Below the pieces are notes generated by a model. That model was not told the DNA's origin and ran no database searches. It worked only from the letters and a program-made list of their open reading frames with translations. Below, one piece after another: positions 1-8,070 of a stretch of 13,114 nt of DNA (position 1 is its first letter; each line of letters begins with the position of its first letter). Both the position numbers and the translations under genes were made by a program. Origin of the DNA: SIG578 sp045655125 (GTDB lineage: Bacteria > Bacillota > Clostridia > Oscillospirales > Ruminococcaceae); NCBI GenBank assembly GCA_045655125.1, contig JAZOOR010000070.1:1-13114 (forward strand), in the 5' to 3' direction.

Positions 1-50
1 CTCACTCAGAAAACACATCAGTCGCAGGTTCAAACACAATCCATAACAAG

Positions 51-88
51 AAAAATCTCAGTTTCCCATTTGGGAGACTGAGATTTTT
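51..88 (-). terminator. Rho-independent terminator after the tRNA-fMet relic
   Basis: An inverted repeat with arms 51-67 and 72-88 and a 4-nt loop, with one G-T wobble. It has A-rich and T-rich outer ends, so it could work in both directions. It sits directly after the 3' end of the tRNA-like relic at 89-138, the same arrangement as the functional tRNA and its terminator at 300-333. Confidence 0.75.
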
Positions 89-138
89 TGGTTGCGGAGG
101 AAGGTCAGATGCCAACGATCTATCGGGTTGCGGTGCCC
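89..138 (-). pseudogene. Partial tRNA-fMet relic (3' half only)
   Basis: On the minus strand this stretch matches the 3' half of the fMet tRNA at 336-411. The last 16 nt, covering the 3' acceptor strand and the encoded CCA, are identical (89-104 against 336-351). Farther upstream the GTTGG and AACCCGA blocks are also kept; by hand alignment about 38 of 48 positions agree. The anticodon loop is altered and no longer reads CAT, the T-loop consensus is lost, and no D arm or 5' acceptor strand precedes it; a hairpin at 138-178 stands there instead. It cannot fold as a full tRNA. It may be a decayed tandem duplicate, or the tRNA fragment left by recombination of an element that used the tRNA 3' end as attachment site. 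Confidence 0.65.
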
Positions 139-178
139 AAAAGTTGCATTTCCTCGCGATACGCGAGTGCAACTTTTG
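138..178. repeat. Nested inverted repeat / long hairpin
   Basis: Outer arms 138-148 and 168-178 are perfectly complementary over 11 bp. An inner perfect 6-bp stem (153-158 with 162-167) closes a 3-nt loop, with a 4-nt bulge (149-152) on one side only. It lies just upstream of the tRNA relic on the minus strand and lacks a T-run, so it is not a classic terminator. Function unknown. Confidence 0.6.
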
Positions 179-188
179 ACCGCTGCCC

Positions 189-235
189 CTGAAAAATCTC
201 CCTTTTTCACCCTCTGGGTGCGGTCGATTTTTCAG
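189..235. repeat. Second long hairpin
   Basis: Arms 189-198 and 226-235 are perfectly complementary over 10 bp. An inner 5-bp stem (208-212 with 216-220) closes a 3-nt loop. The stretch between the two tRNA terminators (89-299) therefore holds the relic, two large hairpins and, at 246-299, no gene that I can support. Confidence 0.55.
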
Positions 236-299
236 CAAGTTATTCGCCCGCGGGCTCATAGCCCTCGCAGATAGCTTGCGCAAACTCTCCCAAAACGAA

Positions 300-333
300 A
301 AATAACGGATACCCTAAAGGGTATCCGTTATTT
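300..333 (-). terminator. Terminator of tRNA-fMet
   Basis: Perfect inverted repeat with arms 300-314 and 319-333 and loop TAAA. It ends in a U-rich run when read on the minus strand, and begins 3 nt after the CCA end of the tRNA gene. Confidence 0.85.
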
Positions 334-335
334 GT

Positions 336-411
<76 letters not shown>

Positions 412-441
412 ATATTTGCTTTGTTTCTAAGAGCATAATAT

Positions 442-470
442 ATTATATGCCAACCCAGCGCATTTGTCAA
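442..470 (-). promoter_or_regulatory. Sigma-A promoter of tRNA-fMet
   Basis: Read on the minus strand: TTGACA at 470-465, a 17-nt spacer, and TATAAT at 447-442. Both hexamers match consensus exactly. The start site would fall near 435, about 24 nt before the tRNA 5' end at 411. Confidence 0.85.
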
Positions 471-535
471 TAGTTTTGCCGTGAGTTTTTTAAAAATACA
501 TTTTTTATAAAAATAAGGAGAATTTTTTCAGTGCG

Positions 536-564
536 TTGAAAATCATAACAAATTGTGGTAAAAT
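536..564 (+). promoter_or_regulatory. Sigma-A promoter of polA
   Basis: TTGAAA (536-541), a 17-nt spacer and TAAAAT (559-564), with a TGG extended -10 directly before it. It lies about 45 nt upstream of the polA ATG and points away from the tRNA promoter. Confidence 0.8.
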
Positions 565-608
565 AGTTTATATGTGTTTTCTAACGAATTTTAGGGGCGG
601 AGAAAATT

Positions 609-3194
609 ATGAAACTGATGATTTTAGACGGCAACTCAATACTGAACAGAGCATTTTATGCCATTCGGCCGCTTTCGGCTCCCGACGGAACTCCGACAAA
701 TGCCATTTTTGGCTTTCTCAATATCTTTCACAAGTATCTTACCGAGGAAAAGCCCGATGCGGTTGCGGTTTGCTTTGATGTTGCGAGAAAGACTTTTCGC
801 AACGACATTTTCCCCGACTACAAGGGCACGCGCAAGCCTATGCCGGATGACCTGCGCGCCCAGCTGCCTATAATAAAAGAGCTGCTTTCGCTGCTCGGCT
901 ACTGCGTTCTCGGACTTGAGGGGTATGAAGCCGACGACCTTATCGGCACCCTTTCCACCGCCGCAAGCGAGCGCAAAGCAAACTGCGTTATCATTACGGG
1001 TGACCGCGACAGTCTTCAGCTTGTTGACGAGTACACCACCGTTCTTTTGCCTTCTACACGAGCAGGAAAAACCGAAACCACCGTTTACACCCCTGAGACT
1101 GTACTCGAAAAAATGGGTGTGAACCCCGACAGAATTGTTGACCTCAAAGCCCTTATGGGCGACAGCTCGGATAACATTCCAGGTGTCGCGGGAATCGGAG
1201 AGAAAACCGCCGTTGAGCTTTTAACCGCGTTTGACAGCGTTGAAAATCTATATAAAGAGCTTGAGAATGCCTCTCTTCGTCCCGCGGTAAAGGCAAAGCT
1301 CCAAAGCGGGCGCGACAGCGCTTTCCTCTCCCGCACCCTTGCCACCATTAACAGACAGGTTCCTATAGAAACCGCTCCCGAGGCATACAAAATCGGAGAA
1401 ATGGACCGCTCAGGCGCTGCCTCGCTGCTTATGAGGCTTCGCCTCACAAGCGCTATGAAGCAACTTTCCCTCTCGGCAGACGATGCAAACATTGAAAAAG
1501 CGGCTGATCAAAAAGAAAGTGCGAAAATCCCCGCTAAGAACTATACTCTTGTGCGCTCTGCCTCTGCTGGCGACATTAAAAGCGCCGCAGGCAGCGAGCC
1601 AATTTACTACTTTATGCGCGCAGGGCTAATTTATGCCGCGGCAGGAGACAGCCTCTTTATTTCCTCGGACATAAAAGGGATTTTTGAGCTACCGCACAAT
1701 AAATGCACCTACGACTGCAAGTCGCAATATTTATACGCATTTCAAAATAGGCTTTCTCTTACAAATATTGTTTTTGACCTAAAGCTTGCGGCATATCTTT
1801 TAGAGCCGACCGCCTCTGGCTATGACTTTTCTGAACTGACTGCCCGCTACAGCAGCAGTGGCTCACTTTGTGATTACACCACCGAATTTGGCGACGATGA
1901 AGATGCTATTTCGCAGCTTAAGGAAATGCCCTATCTTTGCGAGACTCTTAAGGCTCAGCTTATAGAGCAAGATATGCTATCACTGCTCTCAAGCATTGAA
2001 ATTCCGCTTTCAGAAACTCTCTCGGCAATGGAATTTGAGGGCTTTTCAGTGGACAGGGCGGGGCTTTGTTCCTTTGACAGAGAGCTTTCCCTTCTGCTTG
2101 AGGACAGCCGCAAGAAAGTTTATGAGCTTGCGGGAGAGGAGTTTAACTTAAATTCCCCCAAACAGCTTGGCGAAATTCTTTTTGAAAAATTAGGCTTGCC
2201 TTCCAAAAAGAAAACCAAAACGGGATACTCAACCAACGCTGAGGTTTTGGAGAGTCTTAGAAATGAGCATCCGATTATTGACGAAATACTCTCCTTCCGC
2301 AAGGTTTCCAAGCTAAAATCCACCTACACCGAGGGGCTAATGCACAAAATTGCAGATGACGGGCGAATTCACACCACATTTCTGCAAACCGAAACGAGAA
2401 CCGGTAGACTTTCATCTATTGAGCCTAATCTGCAAAACATCCCCGTTCGCACAGAATTAGGAAGCCGACTGAGAGAGTTTTTTGTTGCAAAAGAGGGATG
2501 TGTGCTTGTCGATGCCGACTACTCGCAGATAGAGCTGAGAGTTCTTTCCCACGTTGCAAATGACAGTGCTATGATAGAAGCCTTTAAAAGCGGTGCCGAT
2601 ATTCATGCTGCCACCGCTGCAAGAATTCATAATCTTCCTATCGATATGATTACCCCCGACATCCGCCGAAGCGCAAAGGCTGTAAACTTTGGAATAGTTT
2701 ACGGAATCGGTGCGTATTCGCTATCGCAGGATATAGGAACCTCGGTTGCCGAGGCAAGCAGACTGATAAAGAGCTATCTTGACAGCTATAGCGGTGTGGC
2801 CGAGTATATGAAAAAGACGGTGGAATACGGCGAGAAGAATGGCTTTGTTACCACTCTCTATGGCCGCCGCAGAGCTATCCCTGAGCTTTCCAGCAAAAAC
2901 AAGGTCTTGCACGCGCTTGGAGAGAGAGTTGCTATGAACACCCCCATTCAAGGTACCGCTGCTGATATTATAAAAATTGCCATGAACAGAGTCAGGAGTC
3001 GTTTAATGCGTGACCTGCCTGATGCAAGACTTATTTTACAGGTGCACGATGAGCTTATAGTCGAGTGTCCCGAAAAGGATGCCGAAGTAGCCGCAAAACT
3101 GCTTAAAGAGGAAATGGAAGCAGCAGCAAGCTTAAAAATAACGCTTGAAAGTGATGTGCATATCGGCAAAAATTGGCTGATTGCCAAAGGATAA
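609..3194 (+). CDS. polA: DNA polymerase I
   Basis: Family A polymerase (861 aa) for Okazaki fragment maturation and gap-filling repair in the cytoplasm. The N-terminal 5'-3' exonuclease (FEN) domain, about 1-290, has D7, the acidic EADD at 107-110, GDRD at 131-134 and GDSSDNIPG at 184-192. The middle region, about 300-480, corresponds to the 3'-5' exonuclease fold, but the DxE motif needed for proofreading is not visible. The C-terminal polymerase domain has motif A DYSQIELR (637-644), motif B with R686, K690, F694 and Y698, and motif C VHDE (812-815). Length is in the usual range of Firmicutes PolA, and loss of proofreading is known in Bacillus-type enzymes. The ATG at 609 follows a GGGGCGGAG ribosome site. 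No clear terminator follows before the typA promoter. Confidence 0.97.
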   Translation: MKLMILDGNSILNRAFYAIRPLSAPDGTPTNAIFGFLNIFHKYLTEEKPDAVAVCFDVARKTFRNDIFPDYKGTRKPMPDDLRAQLPIIKELLSLLGYCVLGLEGYEADDLIGTLSTAASERKANCVIITGDRDSLQLVDEYTTVLLPSTRAGKTETTVYTPETVLEKMGVNPDRIVDLKALMGDSSDNIPGVAGIGEKTAVELLTAFDSVENLYKELENASLRPAVKAKLQSGRDSAFLSRTLATINRQVPIETAPEAYKIGEMDRSGAASLLMRLRLTSAMKQLSLSADDANIEKAADQKESAKIPAKNYTLVRSASAGDIKSAAGSEPIYYFMRAGLIYAAAGDSLFISSDIKGIFELPHNKCTYDCKSQYLYAFQNRLSLTNIVFDLKLAAYLLEPTASGYDFSELTARYSSSGSLCDYTTEFGDDEDAISQLKEMPYLCETLKAQLIEQDMLSLLSSIEIPLSETLSAMEFEGFSVDRAGLCSFDRELSLLLEDSRKKVYELAGEEFNLNSPKQLGEILFEKLGLPSKKKTKTGYSTNAEVLESLRNEHPIIDEILSFRKVSKLKSTYTEGLMHKIADDGRIHTTFLQTETRTGRLSSIEPNLQNIPVRTELGSRLREFFVAKEGCVLVDADYSQIELRVLSHVANDSAMIEAFKSGADIHAATAARIHNLPIDMITPDIRRSAKAVNFGIVYGIGAYSLSQDIGTSVAEASRLIKSYLDSYSGVAEYMKKTVEYGEKNGFVTTLYGRRRAIPELSSKNKVLHALGERVAMNTPIQGTAADIIKIAMNRVRSRLMRDLPDARLILQVHDELIVECPEKDAEVAAKLLKEEMEAAASLKITLESDVHIGKNWLIAKG

Positions 3195-3216
3195 TCACAA
3201 AATTTCACAAAAATGT

Positions 3217-3246
3217 TTGCAATACGCATACAGGCTGTGCTATAAT
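3217..3246 (+). promoter_or_regulatory. Sigma-A promoter of the typA operon
   Basis: TTGCAA (3217-3222), an 18-nt spacer and a perfect TATAAT (3241-3246), with a TGC extended -10 immediately upstream. The predicted start near 3253 leaves a leader of about 33 nt before the TTG start of typA. Confidence 0.8.
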
Positions 3247-3285
3247 AAAGAGTAATTTTTTTGAAAAACTGGGAGATGTCTTTGT

Positions 3286-5103
3286 TTGAAACAGGAAAAA
3301 TTAAGAAATGTTGCTATTATTGCTCACGTTGACCACGGCAAAACAACACTGGTTGACGAGATGCTGAAACAAGGCGGTGTGTTCCGCGAAAACCAACAGG
3401 TTGAGGATCGCGTTATGGACAGCAATGCCCTTGAACGCGAGCGCGGAATTACCATTCTTGCTAAAAACACCTCGGTTATGTACGATGGTACAAAAATCAA
3501 CATCGTTGACACTCCGGGGCATGCCGATTTCGGCGGTGAGGTTGAAAGAATTCTTAAAATGGTGGACGGCGTTCTTCTGCTTGTCGACGCTTTTGAGGGC
3601 CCTATGCCTCAGACAAGATTTGTGCTTCAGAAGGCTCTTGAGCTCGAGCACAAGATTATAGTTGTTGTAAATAAGGTGGACAAGCCCGACGCCCGTCCCT
3701 TAGAGGTTGTTGACGAGGTTTTAGAGCTTCTTCTCGACCTTGATGCTACCGAGGAGCAGCTTGAAAGTCCTGTTCTTTTCTGCTCGGGCAGAGCGGGAAC
3801 AGCCTCGCTTTCGCCCGACGATGCAGGCAGCAACTTAGTTCCCCTATTTGAAACCATCATTTCTCATATAGACTGCCCTGAGGGCGAGATAGACGCACCG
3901 CTTCAAGCGCTCGTTTCCGCCATTGACTACAACGACTACGTCGGCAGAATAGGCGTGGGTCGAATTGAAAGGGGCAAGGTTCGCGAGGGACAAGAGGTTA
4001 TTGTTGCAAACGCTTTAAAACCCGATGAAAGCTTTAAGGCTAAAATGAACAACCTCTATGTCATTGAGGGACTTAACAGAACACCCGTTAAAGAGGCTGA
4101 GATGGGCGAGATTATCTGTTTCTCGGGAATTGAAAACATCTCGATAGGAGATACCGTTTGCTCCCCCGAAGATGTTACTCCCCTTCCCTTTGTTAAAATC
4201 AGCGAGCCTACCGTTGAGATGCTGTTTTGCGTAAACGACAGTCCCTTGGCGGGTAGAGAGGGCAAGTTTGTAACAAGCCGACAGATTGGTGATAGGCTGT
4301 TTAAAGAGATACTTAAAGACGTTTCGCTGCGCGTTGAGCGCACCGATTCAACCGATGCCTTCAAGGTTATGGGCAGAGGCGAAATGCACCTTTCCATCTT
4401 AATCGAAACCATGCGCCGCGAGGGATATGAATTTGCGGTAACTCCCCCGCAGGTGCTTTACAAGGAAATAGACGGTCAGAAATGCGAGCCTATGGAAAAT
4501 GTGCTTATCGATGTTCCCGAGGAGTTTTCGGGAAGTGTTATTGAAAAACTCAGCTCTCGCAAAGGCGTGCTTATGGGAATGAAGGCTCAGGGCAGCCGCA
4601 CAAAGCTTGAGTTTTTAATTCCTGTACGCGGTCTGTTTGGTTATCGCAATGAATTTCTTACCGATACCAAGGGTGAGGGTATTATGAACACCCAGTTTAG
4701 CGGTTATGAAGCATATAAGGGCGATATTGCCCGCCGCAGCTATGGCTCGCTCATTGCCTTTGAGGGCGGCACTGCCGTTACTTACGGACTTTTTAATGCG
4801 CAGGAGCGCGGTCAGCTCTTTATCGGAGCAGGTGTCGAGGTTTATGAGGGAATGATTATCGGTCAGAACCCCAAGGGTGACGACATGGCGGTTAATGTAT
4901 GCAAGAAAAAGCACATCACCAACACCCGAGCCTCAGGCTCTGACGATGCGCTAAGGCTTATTCCCCCGCGTAAAATGAGTCTTGAGCAGTGTATAGAATT
5001 TCTTTCTGAGGACGAGCTTTTAGAGGTTACCCCCGAAAATCTTCGTCTAAGAAAGAAAACCCTCAGTAATGTTCAGCGTATGAAAGACAACGCTAAAAAA
5101 TAA
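3286..5103 (+). CDS. typA: Ribosome-associated GTPase TypA/BipA
   Basis: Translational GTPase (605 aa) of the elongation-factor family, linked to 50S subunit assembly and stress or cold adaptation. All G motifs are visible: AHVDHGKT P-loop (13-20), ERERGIT switch I (50-56), DTPGH (75-79), NKVDK (129-133) and SGRAG (167-171), followed by the beta-barrel, EF-G-like and BipA-specific C-terminal regions. Full length for the family. The start is TTG at 3286: the nearest upstream ATG (3276) is in another frame, and any in-frame ATG downstream would remove the P-loop. The ribosome site is GGGAG at 3271-3275. It is first in a probable operon with the mini-protein (22 nt downstream) and lysS. Confidence 0.95.
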   Translation: MKQEKLRNVAIIAHVDHGKTTLVDEMLKQGGVFRENQQVEDRVMDSNALERERGITILAKNTSVMYDGTKINIVDTPGHADFGGEVERILKMVDGVLLLVDAFEGPMPQTRFVLQKALELEHKIIVVVNKVDKPDARPLEVVDEVLELLLDLDATEEQLESPVLFCSGRAGTASLSPDDAGSNLVPLFETIISHIDCPEGEIDAPLQALVSAIDYNDYVGRIGVGRIERGKVREGQEVIVANALKPDESFKAKMNNLYVIEGLNRTPVKEAEMGEIICFSGIENISIGDTVCSPEDVTPLPFVKISEPTVEMLFCVNDSPLAGREGKFVTSRQIGDRLFKEILKDVSLRVERTDSTDAFKVMGRGEMHLSILIETMRREGYEFAVTPPQVLYKEIDGQKCEPMENVLIDVPEEFSGSVIEKLSSRKGVLMGMKAQGSRTKLEFLIPVRGLFGYRNEFLTDTKGEGIMNTQFSGYEAYKGDIARRSYGSLIAFEGGTAVTYGLFNAQERGQLFIGAGVEVYEGMIIGQNPKGDDMAVNVCKKKHITNTRASGSDDALRLIPPRKMSLEQCIEFLSEDELLEVTPENLRLRKKTLSNVQRMKDNAKK

Positions 5104-5125
5104 TCTCTCTTTGGAGGAAGCCGGA

Positions 5126-5296
5126 ATGAAACTGTTGGGTACCGTTTGTCTTATCTGTGGTATTGCAATGCTCATATGCGGAGTTGCCTGCATTTTCGCA
5201 ATGGCAAACACCTTTATTATGGGCGGCAGTATTATGCTTTCAATTGTTCTTAATGCCATCGGCATTACTATTCTTACAACACGCAGTAAAAAATAA
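5126..5296 (+). CDS. Small two-helix membrane protein (56 aa), function unknown
   Basis: I do not recognise a family. The 56-residue product consists almost entirely of two hydrophobic stretches, about residues 3-26 and 30-50, joined by a short turn (ANTFIMGG), and ends in a basic tail RSKK. This predicts a helical hairpin in the membrane. The ATG at 5126 is preceded by GGAGG at 5113-5117; an in-frame TTG at 5111 would overlap that site and is rejected. It lies between typA and lysS with gaps of 22 and 24 nt, so it is probably translated from the same mRNA. The composition and good ribosome site make it a credible gene. Confidence 0.75.
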   Translation: MKLLGTVCLICGIAMLICGVACIFAMANTFIMGGSIMLSIVLNAIGITILTTRSKK

Positions 5297-5320
5297 CATT
5301 TATATAAGGAGAGACGCCTC

Positions 5321-7318
5321 ATGCATTGGTCTGAAAAGATCGCAAAAGAAATTATCCGCCGCAGTCCCGATAAAGAGGAGTATGTCTGCGCGGCAGGAAT
5401 AAGCCCCTCTGGCTCTATTCACATCGGAAACTTCCGTGACATTGTTACGAGCTATTTTGTCTGTCTGGCGCTCCGCCGCCAAGGCAAAAAGGCAAGACTT
5501 TTGTTCTCTTGGGACGAGTTTGACAGACTGAGAAAGGTCCCCGTCAATGTTCAGAAGATAACAGAGGGCTTTGAAAAATACATCGGTATGCCCTATGCCT
5601 CTATTCCCGACCCCTATGGCTGCTGCTCATCCTATGCAGAGCATTTTGAAAAGGAATTTGAGAAGAGCCTTTCGGCTTTCGGCATTGAGGTTGATTTTCG
5701 CCGTCAGGCAGAGATGTACCGCTCCGGCGCTTACAAGGACGAGATTATCTATGCCCTAAAGCACCGCGATGAGATTTTTGACATTCTTGACAGCTTCAGA
5801 ACTCAGGACTCCACCGCCGAGGAAAAGGCAAATTATTATCCTGTAGGTATCTATTGCAGCAAATGCGGCAAGGATACCACCAAGATAACCTCTCTTTCCG
5901 AGGACTGCACCAAGGCTCATTACACCTGCCAGTGCGGTCACGAGGCTGATTTTGACTTTGAAACAGAGTATGATGCAAAACTCGCCTGGAAAATTGACTG
6001 GCCTATGCGCTGGAAATTTGAGCAGGTTGACTTTGAGCCGGGCGGAAAAGACCACGCAAGTCCGACCGGAAGCTATCAGACAAGCCGCGTTATTTCCGAG
6101 AAAATATTTAATTTCCCCGCCCCCTATTTTCAGGGCTATGAGTTTATCGGAATCAAGGGAACTACCGGTAAAATGTCCGGCTCAAGCGGACTTAACCTCA
6201 CCCCCAAAACCCTGCTTCAGCTCTATCAGCCCGAGGTAATTTTATGGCTGTATTCCAAAACCGAACCTCTGCATGCATTTGATTTCTGCTTTGATGATGA
6301 AATTCTGCGTCAGTACTTTGAGTTTGATAAAATGTATAATGCCGTAAAGGCAGGAACTGCCGACGACAGAGCAAAGGAAATCATAGCCAATGCCGTAGTT
6401 AAGGGACACGAGGTTATTACCGTTCCTATGGCTCAGCTCGTCAGCCTCGGCTCTGTTGTTGATTTTAACCCCAAAATGTTAGAGACCGTTTTTGAGAAAA
6501 TTGGCACTCCTTACAAAGAGTCAGAGTTCTCAGAGCGTCTTGCTCTCGCTAAATACTGGGCAGAGCAGTGCAGTCCCGAGAGCTTAAATCACCTGCTGCC
6601 CTACCGCAATTTTGAGAAATTCGAAACCCTCTCTTCTGAGGAGAAAAAGGAAATTGAGCTTCTCTACGCATATCTTAAAGCGGGCAATTACACCCTCGAT
6701 GACCTTAATACCGAGCTTTATGCTATTCCCGGCAAGGTCTTTGAGTTTGCAGATGACAAGGAGAGAAAAGCAGCTCAGGGCAAGTTCTTTAAAAATGTCT
6801 ACGAGCTGCTTATCGGAAAGGAAAAGGGTCCCCGACTTTATCTCTTCCTCTTTGCAATTGAGGCCGAGCGTTATCTGCCTCTCTTAGATTTCAGCACCCC
6901 AGAAACCGATGAGGAAAAGGCTGCCCGTGCCGCTGCCACCGCAGAGTGCTGCGTGCAGGCAGAGGTCCAGAGCGATGTGGAGCCTGTTAAAGAGCAGATT
7001 ACCATTGACGATTTTGACAAGATTGATATGCGCGTTTGCAAGGTTTTAAAGGCAGAGGAAGTCAAGAAATCTCACAGCTGCTTAAAGCTTACACTTTTTG
7101 ACGGACTTTCTGAGCGCGTTATAATGTCAAGCATTAAAAATGAATACACACCCGAGCAGCTCGAGGGCAGAAAAATAATTGTTATCGCAAACTTAAAGCC
7201 TGCAAAGCTTGCAGGAGTAGTCAGCAACGGAATGCTCATTGCCGCCACCCACGACACTTGTGGCTGCAAGATAATCTTTGTTGATGACAGTGTCCCCGAA
7301 GGAACTGCTATTCACTAA
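5321..7318 (+). CDS. lysS: Class I lysyl-tRNA synthetase with C-terminal tRNA-binding OB domain
   Basis: Charges tRNA-Lys with lysine using ATP, in the cytoplasm. The Rossmann-fold class I signatures are clear: HIGN at 34-37 and KMSGS at 284-288, together with the ISPSG and WPMRW segments typical of archaeal-type LysRS (LysRS-I, also called LysK). This is not the class II enzyme of most bacteria. A zinc-ribbon-like CxxC/CxC set (C179, C182, C203, C205) lies in the insert. From about residue 557 to the end (665) a second domain follows: ITIDDFDKIDMRV through NLKPAKLAGVVSNGM is the EMAPII/Trbp111-type OB fold also found at the C-terminus of many MetRS. The fusion explains the greater length compared with stand-alone LysRS-I of roughly 500-550 residues. 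The ATG follows AAGGAGAG at 5306-5313. Confidence 0.93.
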   Translation: MHWSEKIAKEIIRRSPDKEEYVCAAGISPSGSIHIGNFRDIVTSYFVCLALRRQGKKARLLFSWDEFDRLRKVPVNVQKITEGFEKYIGMPYASIPDPYGCCSSYAEHFEKEFEKSLSAFGIEVDFRRQAEMYRSGAYKDEIIYALKHRDEIFDILDSFRTQDSTAEEKANYYPVGIYCSKCGKDTTKITSLSEDCTKAHYTCQCGHEADFDFETEYDAKLAWKIDWPMRWKFEQVDFEPGGKDHASPTGSYQTSRVISEKIFNFPAPYFQGYEFIGIKGTTGKMSGSSGLNLTPKTLLQLYQPEVILWLYSKTEPLHAFDFCFDDEILRQYFEFDKMYNAVKAGTADDRAKEIIANAVVKGHEVITVPMAQLVSLGSVVDFNPKMLETVFEKIGTPYKESEFSERLALAKYWAEQCSPESLNHLLPYRNFEKFETLSSEEKKEIELLYAYLKAGNYTLDDLNTELYAIPGKVFEFADDKERKAAQGKFFKNVYELLIGKEKGPRLYLFLFAIEAERYLPLLDFSTPETDEEKAARAAATAECCVQAEVQSDVEPVKEQITIDDFDKIDMRVCKVLKAEEVKKSHSCLKLTLFDGLSERVIMSSIKNEYTPEQLEGRKIIVIANLKPAKLAGVVSNGMLIAATHDTCGCKIIFVDDSVPEGTAIH

Positions 7319-7330
7319 AAAGTTTAAGAA

Positions 7331-7362
7331 AAAAACCGCCCTCTTATTGAGGGCGTTTTTTT
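7331..7362 (+). terminator. Terminator of the typA-lysS operon
   Basis: A 7-bp GC-rich stem (7337-7343 with 7349-7355), loop TTATT, preceded by an A-run and followed by seven T residues. It begins 13 nt after the lysS stop codon. Confidence 0.9.
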
Positions 7363-7384
7363 AATGAATATTCACTATTCACTA

Positions 7385-7413
7385 AAAACGGGAGGGTTTT
7401 CCCCTCCCGTTTT
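7385..7413 (+). terminator. Second terminator in tandem
   Basis: A perfect 12-bp stem (7385-7396 with 7402-7413) with a 5-nt loop, beginning with AAAA and ending with TTTT. It backs up the terminator at 7331-7362 and may also act on the opposite strand. Confidence 0.8.
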
Positions 7414-7481
7414 ACTCTATTTTTTCTACTGTTTGTATTTTTTACCATAGAGTTTTTCACATTTTCAACACACTTTTCCAC

Positions 7482-7507
7482 AAAAACCGCGACTTTAAGC
7501 GGTTTTT
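7482..7507 (-). terminator. Terminator of the VanZ-like gene
   Basis: Stem 7482-7490 with 7499-7507 (9 bp), 8-nt loop, with U-runs in either direction. It lies 32 nt beyond the stop codon of the leftward VanZ-like gene. The rest of 7414-7539 shows no gene. Confidence 0.75.
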
Positions 7508-7539
7508 TATGTGTAAAGTGGTTTCTACATTTGGTATTT

Positions 7540-8070
7540 TTATTGTTTTGCTGTCGTTTTGTCTTTTATTTTGCAAAAAACGGAAAATAAAAGGTATGCT
7601 GCCGCCATTCCACAAAGAGCGCCGCAAAAATCTAAAAGCACATCCAAAAAGTTGCCGTCGCGCCCGTCTACAAAAAGCTGATGCAGTTCATCCGAGGCGG
7701 CATAGCACAGGCAAAACAGGGCGACCAAACCCAAAACCTTTATAATCGGCACACAGGTTTTGTTTTCTCTTAAAAAGGCAAGCGGCGAGAGCAGAGAGAA
7801 AAAGGCAAGAGCGCAGTACACAAGAAAATGCGCCGTTTTGCGCACAATTGGAACAAGTGACTCTACCTGCACTTCTTTTTCCGTTTCTGAGAGCGAGGAA
7901 AATTCCTTGACTATTATCTCAGAAATTGTTCGGGAAACACCCTTTGATACCGAGGACGAGGCAGTGCCATTCTGAGCCGAAAAAGAAAAAATCAGACACA
8001 TAATATAAATCGCCGCTGCGGCAAATAAAATAGATAGTATATGGCGCCTTAAAAAAGTTGCTGCTTGCAC
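7540..8070 (-). CDS. VanZ-like family membrane protein
   Basis: An integral membrane protein of 176 aa with four predicted helices, at about 12-31, 80-100, 109-124 and 143-166. The conserved VanZ-type positions are visible: FSAQ with a following serine-rich stretch (30-33), KTAHF (78-82), SDELHQLFVDGR (126-137) and LLDFCGA (145-151). The family is named after the teicoplanin-resistance accessory protein, but most chromosomal members have no proven role, so resistance is not implied. The start is set at a GTG (8070) because GGGGAGGG (8085-8078) lies 7 nt before it and the protein then begins just before the first helix. The frame stays open to an ATG at 8154, which would add 28 hydrophilic residues without a good ribosome site. 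It is transcribed away from groESL. Confidence 0.85.
   Translation of the reverse strand: MQAATFLRRHILSILFAAAAIYIMCLIFSFSAQNGTASSSVSKGVSRTISEIIVKEFSSLSETEKEVQVESLVPIVRKTAHFLVYCALAFFSLLSPLAFLRENKTCVPIIKVLGLVALFCLCYAASDELHQLFVDGRDGNFLDVLLDFCGALCGMAAAYLLFSVFCKIKDKTTAKQ

Noticed and set aside
246..266. Plus-strand anticodon-arm-like GGGCTCATAGCCC as another tRNA-fMet remnant
   Set aside because: Only the 3-bp stem and 7-nt loop match; no acceptor, D or T arm similarity flanks it.
2..283. Open minus-strand frame of 93 codons
   Set aside because: It runs through two hairpins, the tRNA relic and a terminator, has no ribosome site, and its composition looks like translated structured non-coding DNA.
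3195..3216. Short TCACAAAA repeats after polA as a terminator or operator
   Set aside because: Two short A-rich direct repeats with no hairpin; too weak to call.
7475..7483. TTTTCCACA as a DnaA box
   Set aside because: An isolated single near-match without a cluster, AT-rich unwinding element or dnaA/dnaN neighbours, so there is no origin evidence.
7509..7745. Plus-strand frame with a hydrophobic start
   Set aside because: Mostly antisense to the VanZ-like gene, with arginine/lysine-rich low-information sequence; it is a shadow.
7540..8070. Glycopeptide resistance from the VanZ-like gene
   Set aside because: No vanHAX or vanRS partners are present, and most chromosomal VanZ-like proteins are not linked to resistance.
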